Shown: positions 43,457 through 53,696 of the stretch, piece after piece
How positions within the stretch are numbered: the stretch's first letter is position 1
How the letters are laid out: each line of letters starts with the position of its first letter
Source: Symsagittifera roscoffensis
Taxonomy: Eukaryota > Xenacoelomorpha > Acoela > Convolutidae
Assembly (NCBI RefSeq): GCF_963678635.1
Contig: NC_087071.1
Span: forward strand, 42,854,153-42,918,152
Direction of reading: 5' to 3'
DNA: 64,000 bases
Made by a program: the position numbers and the translations under genes
Notes under the pieces: generated by a model
The model's database searches: none
What the model saw: only the letters and a program-made list of their open reading frames with translations
Told to the model about the DNA's origin: nothing

Positions 43457-44902
43457 CGCGCCTAATTAGCAATTCAAAAGATGTTACTGATGTAAAACCT
43501 TTAGATGACACACTCATCTCGTAGTGGTCTGCAGTAGCAAATTGAAATAAAAGGGGAAATACTTTTCGAGTAGGGTTTGCAGGATAAAAGGTTTAGTGAT
43601 GTTAATGAACAGGAAATCAAAGAAGTTCAAACCGCATGCATGAGCAGACCTTTAGCAATGCTTTTATCTTTTGATTTAACGGAAGACTCAAAAGATCATA
43701 AGAAAGTATAATGTTTATTCGTTTACAAAGATACACATGGTGTGGGAATGAATATAAGATCCTATGGTATGCGTAAAAAACATGAAAGATTCAGATAGAA
43801 TCCTATGGTGAGCGTATTAAACAAATGCTTCAGGTGCAATCAAGTGTTCATAGCTATTCAAGAGAATGGGAAGTATAGGTGACAGGAGTGTAGGATTGGC
43901 TAACTTGTCTTTAACCGTAAAATTATCCTCAAACTTAATCCCCTTCATTGCTCTAAAACAGCCTCAACATCTGCGACCCAAATCTTAACCAATAAAAAAA
44001 AAGTTTTAGTTGATAATTCGCCATTGGCTGAATGGCCGAGCCTAGCATAAATGGAGAGCTCTTCAAATGTGATGCTCTCTCTTATTACATTTGCAAGAAG
44101 TACATACCGACAAAAAATAAAGCTAGGTTTTAAAACGACTGGCTAACGCCTGAACAGAGCTTCACTTGAATTCCACCGTCTCTCCCATAGCCAGTTCAAT
44201 GTGGTTGTCGTAACATCGGGCCGACGAAATCGTTACAACTTACAGGCTATCGTCCGAACTTAATTTACTTAAATTATAATTTATTTGCAAAAAAAGAGCT
44301 CCTGGCTGGCTCAGTATCTCCAGACCACGAGAACACTCCTAAAAACAGAGCTACTTTGTTATGATAGTACTATTGTTTTTGTTCAATTGATAAAATCATC
44401 ATATCCATCAGAGATGGATCGACTCGTTCCCTCAGCTCGTAGCTTCTCATCATCTGAACATGAATTAGATTTTAATTTAATTCAATTCAGGACATCCCAG
44501 GAAGTTAAAAATTTTCAAGCTTGCAGTTTACAGTTACTCCCCAAAAAGATCCGGCTCCTTGAATCCGCGTGAAGAAGCGTCTTCTTCACGGTCGAGAAGG
44601 GCGACAACTACTCCCGTTAGCCTCCTTTCTGATCCACAGGATATGTCCACTAACGATTGTAACTAAGCAATCGTTACAATTTGGAGCGTGTGCGCCTTCC
44701 TTGATTCTCAAAAATCTCCATTTTGGCCGTTTTCTATCTCAATCGTGTGTTCTCTAAACGCTAAAATTGCTGTTTTGATTTTCACACTTTTCAGTTGTTA
44801 CGAAAAATAAAAGTGTTACGTGTCATGCACCGCGAAATCGAAAAATTAAAAATAATTAATCCGATTCAAGATGACCTTTCCTACTCCGTTTGCTTTTTCC
44901 GT
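43457..44902 (-). repeat. Inverted copy of the tandem unit with truncated solo LTR
   Basis: Reverse complement of units 1-3: GCGCCTAATTAGC at 43457 through to TTTTTCCGT at 44902, where similarity stops inside the LTR-like core. The core occupies about 44083-44902 and lacks its first ~130 bases. The flanking order (repeat, then RT gene) mirrors 8834-12779. The open frame on this strand at 44285-44572 is a repeat shadow. Confidence 0.88.
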
Positions 44903-45111
44903 AACGGCAAAGACAACTCTCCAGCATCAAACTCACTTACTTGCTTTCCGACCCGTTGAGTGAGAGTGGCGTTGATTTTAACAGTAAGAGCGAGGCATTT
45001 ACTAAAAATAAAGATTTTACCACTGTTGTTCTTATTGTCTGGTTCATAAGTGATATCATCAAGAACATTCTTCAGCGCTGTTGCAACGTTAACTCTTGAG
45101 CCTTTGGTTTT
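44881..45111 (-). CDS. Orphan coding-like fragment, unrecognised
   Basis: The minus strand is open for 76 codons from 45111, after a TAA at 45114-45112, to a TAG at 44883-44881. It has no ATG. It reads VNVATALKNVLDDITYEPDN, then GKIFIFSKCLALTVKINATL and FDAGELSLPLRKK. Amino-acid use looks like a real protein, in contrast to neighbouring frames. The last few codons run into the inverted repeat, so the exon may have been truncated by that insertion. It may be a fragment of a host gene or of another element. I do not recognise it. Confidence 0.35.
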   Translation of the reverse strand, partial: KTKGSRVNVATALKNVLDDITYEPDNKNNSGKIFIFSKCLALTVKINATLTQRVGKQVSEFDAGELSLPLRKKQTE

Positions 45112-45320
45112 TTACTTCAAAACTTTCTCAGAGTTCGTATTTCCAGACATCACATTTGTCAAATTATACCTGGTTTACGGTGCCTGCTGTCAAAGTACAC
45201 GCGCTGTCGCATTGTTGGTGTTGTGAATCAATAGTCTCAAAAAAAGTGAGCTTCCAGCCTCAAAAGTGCTTATTTATGCTTATTTTTTGCCGTAAAAGCT
45301 CAGTTTTGCTCGGGTAAAAC

Positions 45321-45520
45321 NNNNNNNNNNNNNNNNNNNNNNNNNNNNNNNNNNNNNNNNNNNNNNNNNNNNNNNNNNNNNNNNNNNNNNNNNNNNNNNN
45401 NNNNNNNNNNNNNNNNNNNNNNNNNNNNNNNNNNNNNNNNNNNNNNNNNNNNNNNNNNNNNNNNNNNNNNNNNNNNNNNNNNNNNNNNNNNNNNNNNNNN
45501 NNNNNNNNNNNNNNNNNNNN
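45321..45520. other. Assembly gap (200 N)
   Basis: Exactly 200 undetermined bases, probably a scaffold gap of estimated or default size. Translations through it are meaningless. Confidence 0.99.
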
Positions 45521-46107
45521 TTTCCAAAACAGCTTCCACAAGTTAAGCCGCGTGATGTTTTTTTTTAAATATAGGTGTTTCGGTTTCGCGGGACCAAGTT
45601 TTAAGCTGTTAAAAATATTACAAAATTACCTAACCGATAGGAAGCAAACCACACGAAGGGGCCAATCACTTTTCGATCCTCTACTAGTACAAATTAGTGT
45701 ACCTTACGCTTCATGGACCTTTATGTTTCACGGACCTCAGTTCTCGGACTTTAATTTTTTTTGGTAGTTGATCAACCCGGTTGTTCGGATAAGCAGCTGA
45801 TTATAAATTTGTATCTAAAAACCCTTTAACTTCTAAAGTTAGTTGCATAGATGCAAAAACTTTTTGGAATTGTTTTACAAAAATTCTGATAGAGGTAAAA
45901 GTTTCAGAAACTAAAAATCTTATGTTAAAGGCAGTGTAATCGTAGAAAAAACTATTCCTTTTTTTGAAGAAGTGAATAAAGACCTCGGGCTTTCAAAAAC
46001 CAGGGATAATCAAAGGGATAATGAGTTGAACAGAAAATGCAAAAATTGGTCAGCAAAAGCTTTAAAGGCTCTATACTCTGCTAAACGAAACGTTTGAGAT
46101 ATAACGA
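45521..46107. other. No gene seen
   Basis: AT-rich sequence with no convincing coding frame. Confidence 0.5.
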
Positions 46108-47274
46108 CCCTAGTCGATCAAGGGAGGTTATCTTGCAAGATCTTGCAAGATTCTTGCAAAAGAGGGTTATCTTGCAAGATCTTGCAAGATGGAGGTTATC
46201 TTGCAAGATCTTGCAAGATGGAGGTTATCTTGCAAGAATCTTGAAAGAATCTTGCAAGATAACCATCCCAAAATTTCTGTCGAAAAACACAAAAAAAATA
46301 ACAGAAATTAGGTGTAAGATCAAAAAAATTGTTTCTAGAACGAGAATCCAAAACTTTAAATAAATGCTTAACGAATAAAATTAGACAAAAATCATGCGTT
46401 AAAAAGTAGTCGCATATTTGTTGTTAATTTATTCAATGAGGTTAAAAGTATCAACCAATCAAATCTTTTTAATTTATTCGCAATTATTGCGGCTACTGGT
46501 TTGCGAAAATTGAAGGATTATTGGCCAAAAAAATTTTGTGACGAATTGCTTTAATTAGTTCAAACCGGGGATATTTAGTTTTTTCGACTATCGATTTCTA
46601 GTTTTGACAGTGGAATTTACTTTTTTGATTTCCAGAGAATAAAACTTTACTTATTGATCCAGTTTTCTCAAGTCGTGTTCATGTTATCAAAAAAGCGCCC
46701 ATCATAAATTGTTCTAGAAATTTAAAGAGCTCAAAGGGCTTCTATTTTTTTCTTTGAGTTTTGAAAGTTGAGATTTTTCAACAACGTCAGTGTTATTTCT
46801 TAATGTTTACTTGCGTTCATTACTCCTTTGCAATCTTCGATTGGCTATGTTCTAGGAAAGTGAAGCTTTCATCACAAACGACTTCTTCTCAAATGCGTTT
46901 TTCCTATTTTGAGAGATTAAGGTATAAGTAGTCGATCAAAACTTGAAGATAGCCGCCTATCACAAAAAAAAAGTTTTAAAAAAAGAAGCTTTCTGGGGGC
47001 AACCGCCTAGCGGGCTGTGTGTATGTATGCGTAGCTAAGATTGCTTCCTTCTTCCACGAACGCTACTTGGTTGTCTTCGCGTGTAAAGCTGTTTTTGCCC
47101 AAAAAAATTGTATCTTTAAAGATCTTGCAAAAAAAAGGTTATCTTTAAAGGAGGTTATCTTGCAAGATCTTGCAAGAATCTTGCAAGATCTTTTAAAGAG
47201 ATGCATCCTCTTTAAAAGAATCTTGCAAGATTCTTGCAAGATCTTGCAAGATAACCTCCCTTGATCGACTAGGG
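46108..47274. mobile_element. Non-autonomous DNA element with long inverted termini
   Basis: The left end CCCTAGTCGATCAAGGGAGG is matched in reverse complement at the right end (CCTCCCTTGATCGACTAGGG, 47255-47274). Both ends then enter arrays of the palindrome CTTGCAAGATCTTGCAAG, in the left arm as ~29-bp units (GGAGGTTATCTTGCAAGATC...) from 46128 to 46264, and in the right arm from about 47152 to 47250. The ~880-bp interior is AT-rich and encodes nothing recognisable. A 2-bp GA lies at both outer flanks, which may be chance. It resembles a MITE or foldback element. Plus-strand frames through the termini are repeat shadows. Confidence 0.8.
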
Positions 47275-48574
47275 GACTCGGTCAATGAAGTTAGCAACAT
47301 AAAAAGTGTTTGTTATCTTTATCTTGAATTGCGATTTTTGAACATTTTACTCATTTACCTGGAAACGCTAAAGCTTAAAAAAATTGGTATTATCAATAAC
47401 TGAGTACGCCTATCTAAACAACTGAACGTGTAAGCCTGTTCAGACATTTTCATTTCAAACATCAAAAACTGGGTGGTATAACTGGGCAAAAAAGATGACA
47501 AAATATTAAGACGACAGGACAGTATTACCACAAATAAAGGTTAGTTTATAAAAATTTAACTGTCCGATTTTTAGCTAAATCTATTTCTCAGATATATATT
47601 TACAAAATCTGTTTTTGGCATAAATTCGTGCCAAAAACGGTTGGCGTCATAAGAGCTGTCGTCTTAATTGGTGGACACACATTAACTGTTTAGGTCAACT
47701 AAATGCATGATTAAGTTGACATTTCATACAAGCTTAGTATCGTTGGATTTTAAATTATGAAAACGATAGTTTGCTTCTGTTCAACAGGCATCACTATTCA
47801 TAGTTTCAAATGTTTGCCATTTGTAAGGCACTGCTAGTTTTTTTGTTGTTGTTTCTGTTTATATTGATGTAGAAATAGTTTATACTGGACTCCGCAAATC
47901 GAATTTTTAAACAATACGACGAAACTTTCTTCGTGCAGCTTATCAATATAGAAAATAAAAGCCATTATAAGGTTTTCAGTTCTAAGTTGGAAGGCCAAAA
48001 AGACAAACCAAATCTATTGTAAACAAAGAATATTGAAAATGAAAAAAGTTGTTTAATTGATTCCCTATTTTTTTTTGGTTCCAGCTGTTTGTTCCATTTT
48101 GCAGTCCTTTTTGTGTTAAAAAGTGAATTCAGATTTTTGTTTTTTAAAACAGTACGTTTAACAAATGGCACTAAGTAAACTTCAAATTTACATGCATAAA
48201 TTTCTCCATACAGGATTGAAAAAATAAAACCAAACTGAAGATCGAATCAGATATTACAAAACATTAGCAACCATGTGGTCAATCTCGCCCCTTATTAGAC
48301 CAAAAGTGATAGCAAATCTCCCTTCTAAATTAAATGGAAAATTCAAGGCGTAAGGCCTGCATCTACCATGCTCACATATTATTGGCTGAAAAACATTATT
48401 TTAAACCAAATGAACTATCTACCCCCTGATTTGAATTAGGGGGAGACTGTCCACTTGGTCCGCGTTAGTAACTGAATTGTTTTCAGTTATTTCATCAGCA
48501 ATGCTACCAAAGTTTTCCTTAGCAAATATCTTTGCAATTTTTTAATTATATTTTTGAGAAGTTTCCTTTTACTT
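47275..48574. other. No gene seen
   Basis: AT-rich intergenic DNA. No repeats or coding frames of note. It presumably contains the promoter of the downstream TRIM-like gene, but no core element stands out. Confidence 0.5.
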
Positions 48575-48586
48575 TGTACTTTTCAG
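48561..48586 (+). promoter_or_regulatory. Strong 3' splice acceptor upstream of the TRIM-like start
   Basis: A pyrimidine-rich stretch ending ACTTTGTACTTTTCAG at 48586, 49 bases before the ATG at 48636. It may end a 5'-UTR intron or serve as a spliced-leader trans-splice site, depending on the host. No upstream exon can be identified. Confidence 0.5.
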
Positions 48587-48635
48587 AAGAAGTTGATTGA
48601 TTGCTTCGGAAAAGCGGAAGATTTAGCGTTTCAAC

Positions 48636-51143
48636 ATGGCATGTCCAGTTTGTCATGATCCTCTTCTCGACCCCAGAGTTTTACCATGTGGTCATTCTTA
48701 TTGCCCTCCCTCGAAACCATGTCTCAAATTTCTTCAAAAAGACCCCGGCGTTTTTACTTGTTCGATTTGCCGAGCAGAGCACCGAATTTTAATTTCAAGC
48801 TTGAAACCACTTTTTGAAATTCGAGATGTGTTGCAAAAAGCCCATCAAGGGCCTCTGTTTAAGCCACCAAAATGCGACCATAATTTGTGTTCTGAATTGG
48901 TCAGTTTTTGGTGCAAAAACTGCCAAATTCCAATTTGCGAGGACTGTTTAGAAGCCAAACATGAGAATCATCCCATACTGTCATTTAAAACTTGTTTAAA
49001 ACGAAAGTTGAAAGAAAAGTTGGGAAAAAAACCGATACGGGAACAGCTCGATGATCTGCAGAGGAAGGGTTAGTACACAAAGAACGCTTGTCTTTTAGAA
49101 AAAATTTGTGACAAATGAAGTGGGATACTTTATCTCATAAAATAGTCATGGATTGAGTGCAATTTTTTTGTCTATTTTAGATATTTAGGTATTCATAGCT
49201 GTTTTGTTAGTTGTTAATAGGTTGGTGCATTTCCTTAGTCTACTTTCAATCAGTTGAAGCCTGTTTCGTAGTTTTTCTCGTGATAGCTTAAGACCATTAA
49301 ACTTAAGACCTTTAGCTTATTGCGAAATTTCTTTAAAAAAATTTATTGCTATAAAAAAACTTATTGCGGAACTTCATCATTCGTGCTGAAGTTTTTCCTT
49401 CTTGGAAGAAACTATCTTATTTCATAAGGAATCATACTTTATGTACTTTTTGCTTGGTCAATTTTTTTGTTGTCTTTTATAATAATCTAACTTCACTAAG
49501 ATATGCAGTATTTCTGATATATCTCGAGTAATTGTTTTTTTGCTTTTTGAAAATTATTTTTTTTACTTATTCTTTTGAGTCTAGGATCAACCTTTGCTGA
49601 ATGTTTTAATTTGATAAGCTTTCTGATAATATAGTAGACAATTTTTTTGATTTCTAAGTTCGAGTGTTTTTTATAATCTTAGAGCTGGAAATTTTCATCC
49701 AGTAAATGTGGTTGATCGTTTTATTGAACAGAGCCTTGCTTTATTTGCAAATTGAAATCCATTTGGTTCTGATTTTAATTGACATACTTGACTTTATGCG
49801 TATTTTTGTAATGTTTTCGCTAGCCATGATCACAGTCATAGTGAGTGACTACAAGGTTTGTGATACTGTTTTTGAGCGGTTTCATACCCTTTTTTAGAAT
49901 TCACTGCATAAATGATCAATTGCTCTGTAATAAATATTTAAACTGAGTGATTTATAAAATACCTGTAAATGAAAGCACTGAAAAAGTGTCGTGGGATTCT
50001 GAACTGTTCATATCGAAATTGCTCAAAAAAACTTCCTTGACTCCGCGGGAAGTTTTTAACACTGAACTTCATGCTTTTTAAGCGTTTTGATTCACTTTAC
50101 TAAATATTTGCAAAAAAATTAAAGTCAATTCATCTGGTTTTCATCATCTTGATTGATATACAACATTAGCACCGTCTACAATTTTGTGTTTTGTTTTAGG
50201 AGCCCAGGCAATCGATGACATCACAGCAAAAAATCATAGCCTAGAGGCTCAGATTAGATCAGAACATCTCATTACACAAATAAAGGAAAACCTTCTGCAT
50301 CACGAGAAAATGGAAGAAAAATTAAACGCTGTTTCTAAATTTTCAAGTGGTGATTACGATTGTTCTTATGACGTCATCTGCAACTTTTTGAGCGATGACA
50401 ATTTCTTGATCCTACCTTACGATCAATTAAGTGACATATCAAACGAAGGAAATTTGAGCGAACAAACAGAGTCAGATTTCAGTTCAAATGACGATACAAA
50501 ATCAATTCAAAGAAGTACAGAAAATTCTCGTAGAAGTTCAGAAGAAACTTCAAAATGTGTACAAAAAGGTCTCAAAAGTCTGGAAAACCCCAACAGTAAT
50601 CAGAAAACCACGTGTGATGTGTTTGTCATTCAAAATATCAAGAATTCAAAATACAACGAAATGAGATGGGTAAATGATTATCCAAGCACCTGCCCGAGTG
50701 TTTTACAGATGGGATTTGCAGTTATAAAGAAACCACGAGATGAAAAAAATATACACATAATGATCGGAAAGAAAAAAGACTGCAATAAAATACCACTACA
50801 GGTTAAGTTGGAAATAATCAATCATTCTAAACGTCAAGCTCCCTTTGCACGCATTGTTGATTTAATTGACGAAACAGCTGAGATCGTAGTTATTCCGTAT
50901 TCAGACATAACGTTTCAATCAAAAGAGAAAAAATTCTTGGATAAAAATGGCAATGTCGTTGTTGAATGTACTGTGGCTTATAAAGATATTGCCAGGCTAC
51001 CACGCAAGATATCACGCAATAAAAGATTTGACGATGATTTTTGTGACCTCACTTTTTTTATTATTACCTTCTTTTTTCCAATCTGTTTTAATTGCATTGT
51101 GTTTATGCTCTTTGTGTCTCCAAGCCTTAGTTTCTTTTATTAA
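48636..51143 (+). CDS. TRIM-like RING/B-box protein, two exons
   Basis: Exon 1 is 48636-49068 and exon 2 is 50200-51143. The intron begins GTTAGT and ends TTTTAG, and phase is kept across the junction (G|GA, Gly). The product has about 458 residues. RING: CPVC (residues 3-6), CGHSYC (18-23), a Cys six residues further on (29), and CSIC (42-45); the spacing after CGHSYC is unusual (x5). B-box: KCDHNLCSELVSFWCKNC, then CEDCLEAKHENH, about residues 80-120. A coiled coil follows in exon 2 (residues 150-190), then a Ser-rich linker. The last ordered part (about 285-420) may be a MATH/TRAF-like fold, as in TRIM37, but this is weak. Likely a RING-type E3 ubiquitin ligase. The final 30 residues are hydrophobic and may be read-through of an unrecognised splice donor. 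Confidence 0.8.
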
Positions 51144-51724
51144 TCCTTTCATACTAGGTATTTTCAACATAGTATGGCAATTTTTCCTAACTTTATTTCT
51201 GTAAAACAGCTCAATAGGTTTTTGATGTTAGAATACTTGAGTTATAGTACTAAATAGTGCATTAATGTTCCAATATAATTGTGTACTAGAAACGTTTGAT
51301 TTTTTAAACTATCCCCATCGTTTTATGTTCAAGATAGGTTGAATTTCTCTGATATTCCAGTGCAGTGTATAGTGCGTAAGAGAAATGTTGTATGTACTTC
51401 TTTTCCGATTTCTAAAAAGTGACATTGAAAACCGATCCTTTCAAAAACAAAAATGAGGCCCAATAGATTTTAAAATTTTTTTATATCAAATGATTGATCG
51501 GAACTTATATGGGTTTAAAAACTGCCAATTTAAGACAGTTTCGCAATCCATTATTCTGAGTAGCTATTAGAGCGTAGTGAATGAGGTAATGAACGATAAT
51601 TCGATAAAAAATAGTTGCCGTATGACGAATCCAAAAAACTCAATAGAATCAAAAAATATCATTTTTAAAAATACAAGGTTAACTTATTCACAATTAAGCC
51701 AAAATTAACGGATTAGAAAAACAA
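51144..51724. other. Downstream of the TRIM-like gene; no gene seen
   Basis: AT-rich. Presumably holds the 3' UTR. A frame at 50947-51204 overlaps the end of exon 2 and is a shadow. Confidence 0.45.
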
Positions 51725-52159
51725 TCAAAACGAATTTGTAAAGATACGATCTAAACATTTGATGGAACTGTTAAGCCCCACGAAACGAAGCTGGTAATTC
51801 TTGTAACCAGAGCAATTGTTGTCTTCTGAAGGATCACACTTGAAAACCATCTGTATCTTTTCATTAAGCATAGGAAATTGGAAAACAATACAATTGCCAC
51901 AAAAAACTTTTACTTTGCCAGAAAAGCTATTTAAAAAAAACATTTCAAGCCTACTTCAATTTTTTTGAAAAATTATTTATCTGTGATCTTCACGGTAGTC
52001 TTTCAGTACCAAGGGTATGTTTTCTAGGCTCCAAAAACCGGGACAAAGCACTGGTGCCTTTTGCTGCATGCTGCAACTAGCGTTGATAGCCTGGTCGACG
52101 ACTTGATATAGGCAATGGTGGACGTTTTTAATTGCAGTCTTTATTTTTACACACAGCAA
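51725..52159 (-). CDS. Possible Cys-rich exons, unrecognised
   Basis: Two minus-strand frames lie close together: 52159-51977 (AIKNVHHCLYQVVDQAINAS, then CSMQQKAPVLCPGFWSLENI) and 51943-51725 (KVKVFCGNCIVFQFPMLNEK, then MVFKCDPSEDNNCSGYKNYQ). Regular Cys spacing and balanced amino-acid use are more protein-like than the neighbourhood. A GTACTG donor inside the first and a TTTTTTTTAAATAG acceptor before the second would allow splicing. There is no family match and no clear start. It could be chance. Confidence 0.25.
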
Positions 52160-53314
52160 AGGTTCAATTAATCACTTCAACTCACAAAATAAGTAGAGCT
52201 AAAAAAGGATCTAGAGCAACAATGATTAAAAAAACGTCTACTACTTAAAAACACTGTTTGGTGTTTTTTTCTCCATCCACTTTCCCGAATATATCAGGCA
52301 ACTTGCAATTAATGTCATGATGAGGCTACGGAAAGCTATGGGGCTTGTCAAAGGAGACTGTAATTTTTCTTTAAACGAGGACAATCCTTAGCTAAGCGTG
52401 TCTAGGTTGGACTCATGCAGCTACCCTTTTTTATTGATTAATAAACAAAAAATTGTACAAAATTCAGCTCTATGGACACTGGCCGGGTGTATTATCCACT
52501 TGGGCACTGCCCATTTACCACCTCCTCTCAGATATTACTTATAGAGAGTCAAGGCTTATCTTCACACCATCTGCGATTCCACAACTAAACAGCATTGCAA
52601 GCTAGCAAACACGAAAAAAAAGATCGTCTTTAAGTCCAAAAACAATGAAAGAAAACAATGAAAGAAACAAAAAAAATCTCAATTAAAATTTCAAGTTTTT
52701 GTCGGAAATGATACTCTCTTTGCGGAAAACTTGTACTTCATACAATCGACGGCGTTTACTGAAGTATCAGAAATGTTCGTCGAGCGGCAACTGAGCCGAC
52801 AAGAGCTGTATAAAAACTCCTAGAATCGAAAACAACATAGTTTTGATTAAAAATTTTCAACTATAAGCTTCCTTCGAAGATTTTTAGCTTTTTGTGCAAA
52901 CCACAAAGGAGCATAGAAATTGTGTTTCTCTTGAAACGACTCAAGTCGAAAATCATTTTCATCTTCGATCATTCAGTGAAATAGTTTTTTTTTACTGGGG
53001 AAAAACAAGTTTTTTTTTAACTGCCAAAAAACTACGAAAAACTTACTGGCATCGCAGTTAGCCCACAAATTTTTTCCCCTTAAGTTTACTTTTACTGTGT
53101 TTTTCACCAACTACCAAAAAACTATTCAGGGTAACCCAAATTTTATTTTCGCCCGCTTACAGACCCTGAATACCCTGAAAAATCTAAGAAAGATCTGAAA
53201 GCACTATGTTCAAATAGGCACGGGGAATTGGAAGGATACACCGAGCGTAACCCCTAACTACGCAGTAATACAGTGAAATCCAGTATCACAATTGAAACTG
53301 ATTGTGCGGATTAC
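52160..53314. other. No gene seen
   Basis: AT-rich intergenic sequence without coding frames of note. Confidence 0.5.
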
Positions 53315-53696
53315 AAGTCAGTCAATAACAGAACAAAAAAAATGTTTTATGCGTGTAACTTTTTTTGAAGGCGCAAACTATCAATTTATTGATTTTCTCA
53401 TTTGTTTTGGTTTCGTATTTTCAACTGATTTTAAAATATTTTTATAAAAAAAACAGTAAAATAAAGTAACTATAATAAAGCAACTCTTCAATTCCAGTTG
53501 ACTATTTACAACTGAAATTGAAGAGTTGCTTTATTATAGTTACTTTTTTTACTGTATTTTTTTTTTAATAAAAATGTTTTAAAATCAGTTGAAAATACGA
53601 AACCAAAACAAATGAGAAAATCAATAAATTGATAGTTTGCGCCTTCAAAAAAATTTACACGCTTAAAACATTTTTTGTTCTGTTATGGACTGACTT
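53315..53696. repeat. Near-perfect 382-bp palindrome (foldback element)
   Basis: The left arm is 53315-53500 and the right arm 53509-53696, with an 8-base loop (ACTATTTA). The arms begin AAGTCAGTCAATAACAGAAC and end GTTCTGTTATGGACTGACTT, with only scattered mismatches and small A/T-run differences. Internal anchors such as GGCGCAAACTATCAATTTAT are mirrored. No coding potential. It would form a stable cruciform in DNA or a long hairpin in RNA. Confidence 0.92.

Noticed and set aside
45260-45541. Frames spanning the run of N
   Set aside because: They consist of undetermined residues.
46094-46363. Plus-strand frame with repeated CKILQD/ILQDLAR peptide
   Set aside because: Translation of the palindromic terminal array of the DNA element, not a gene.
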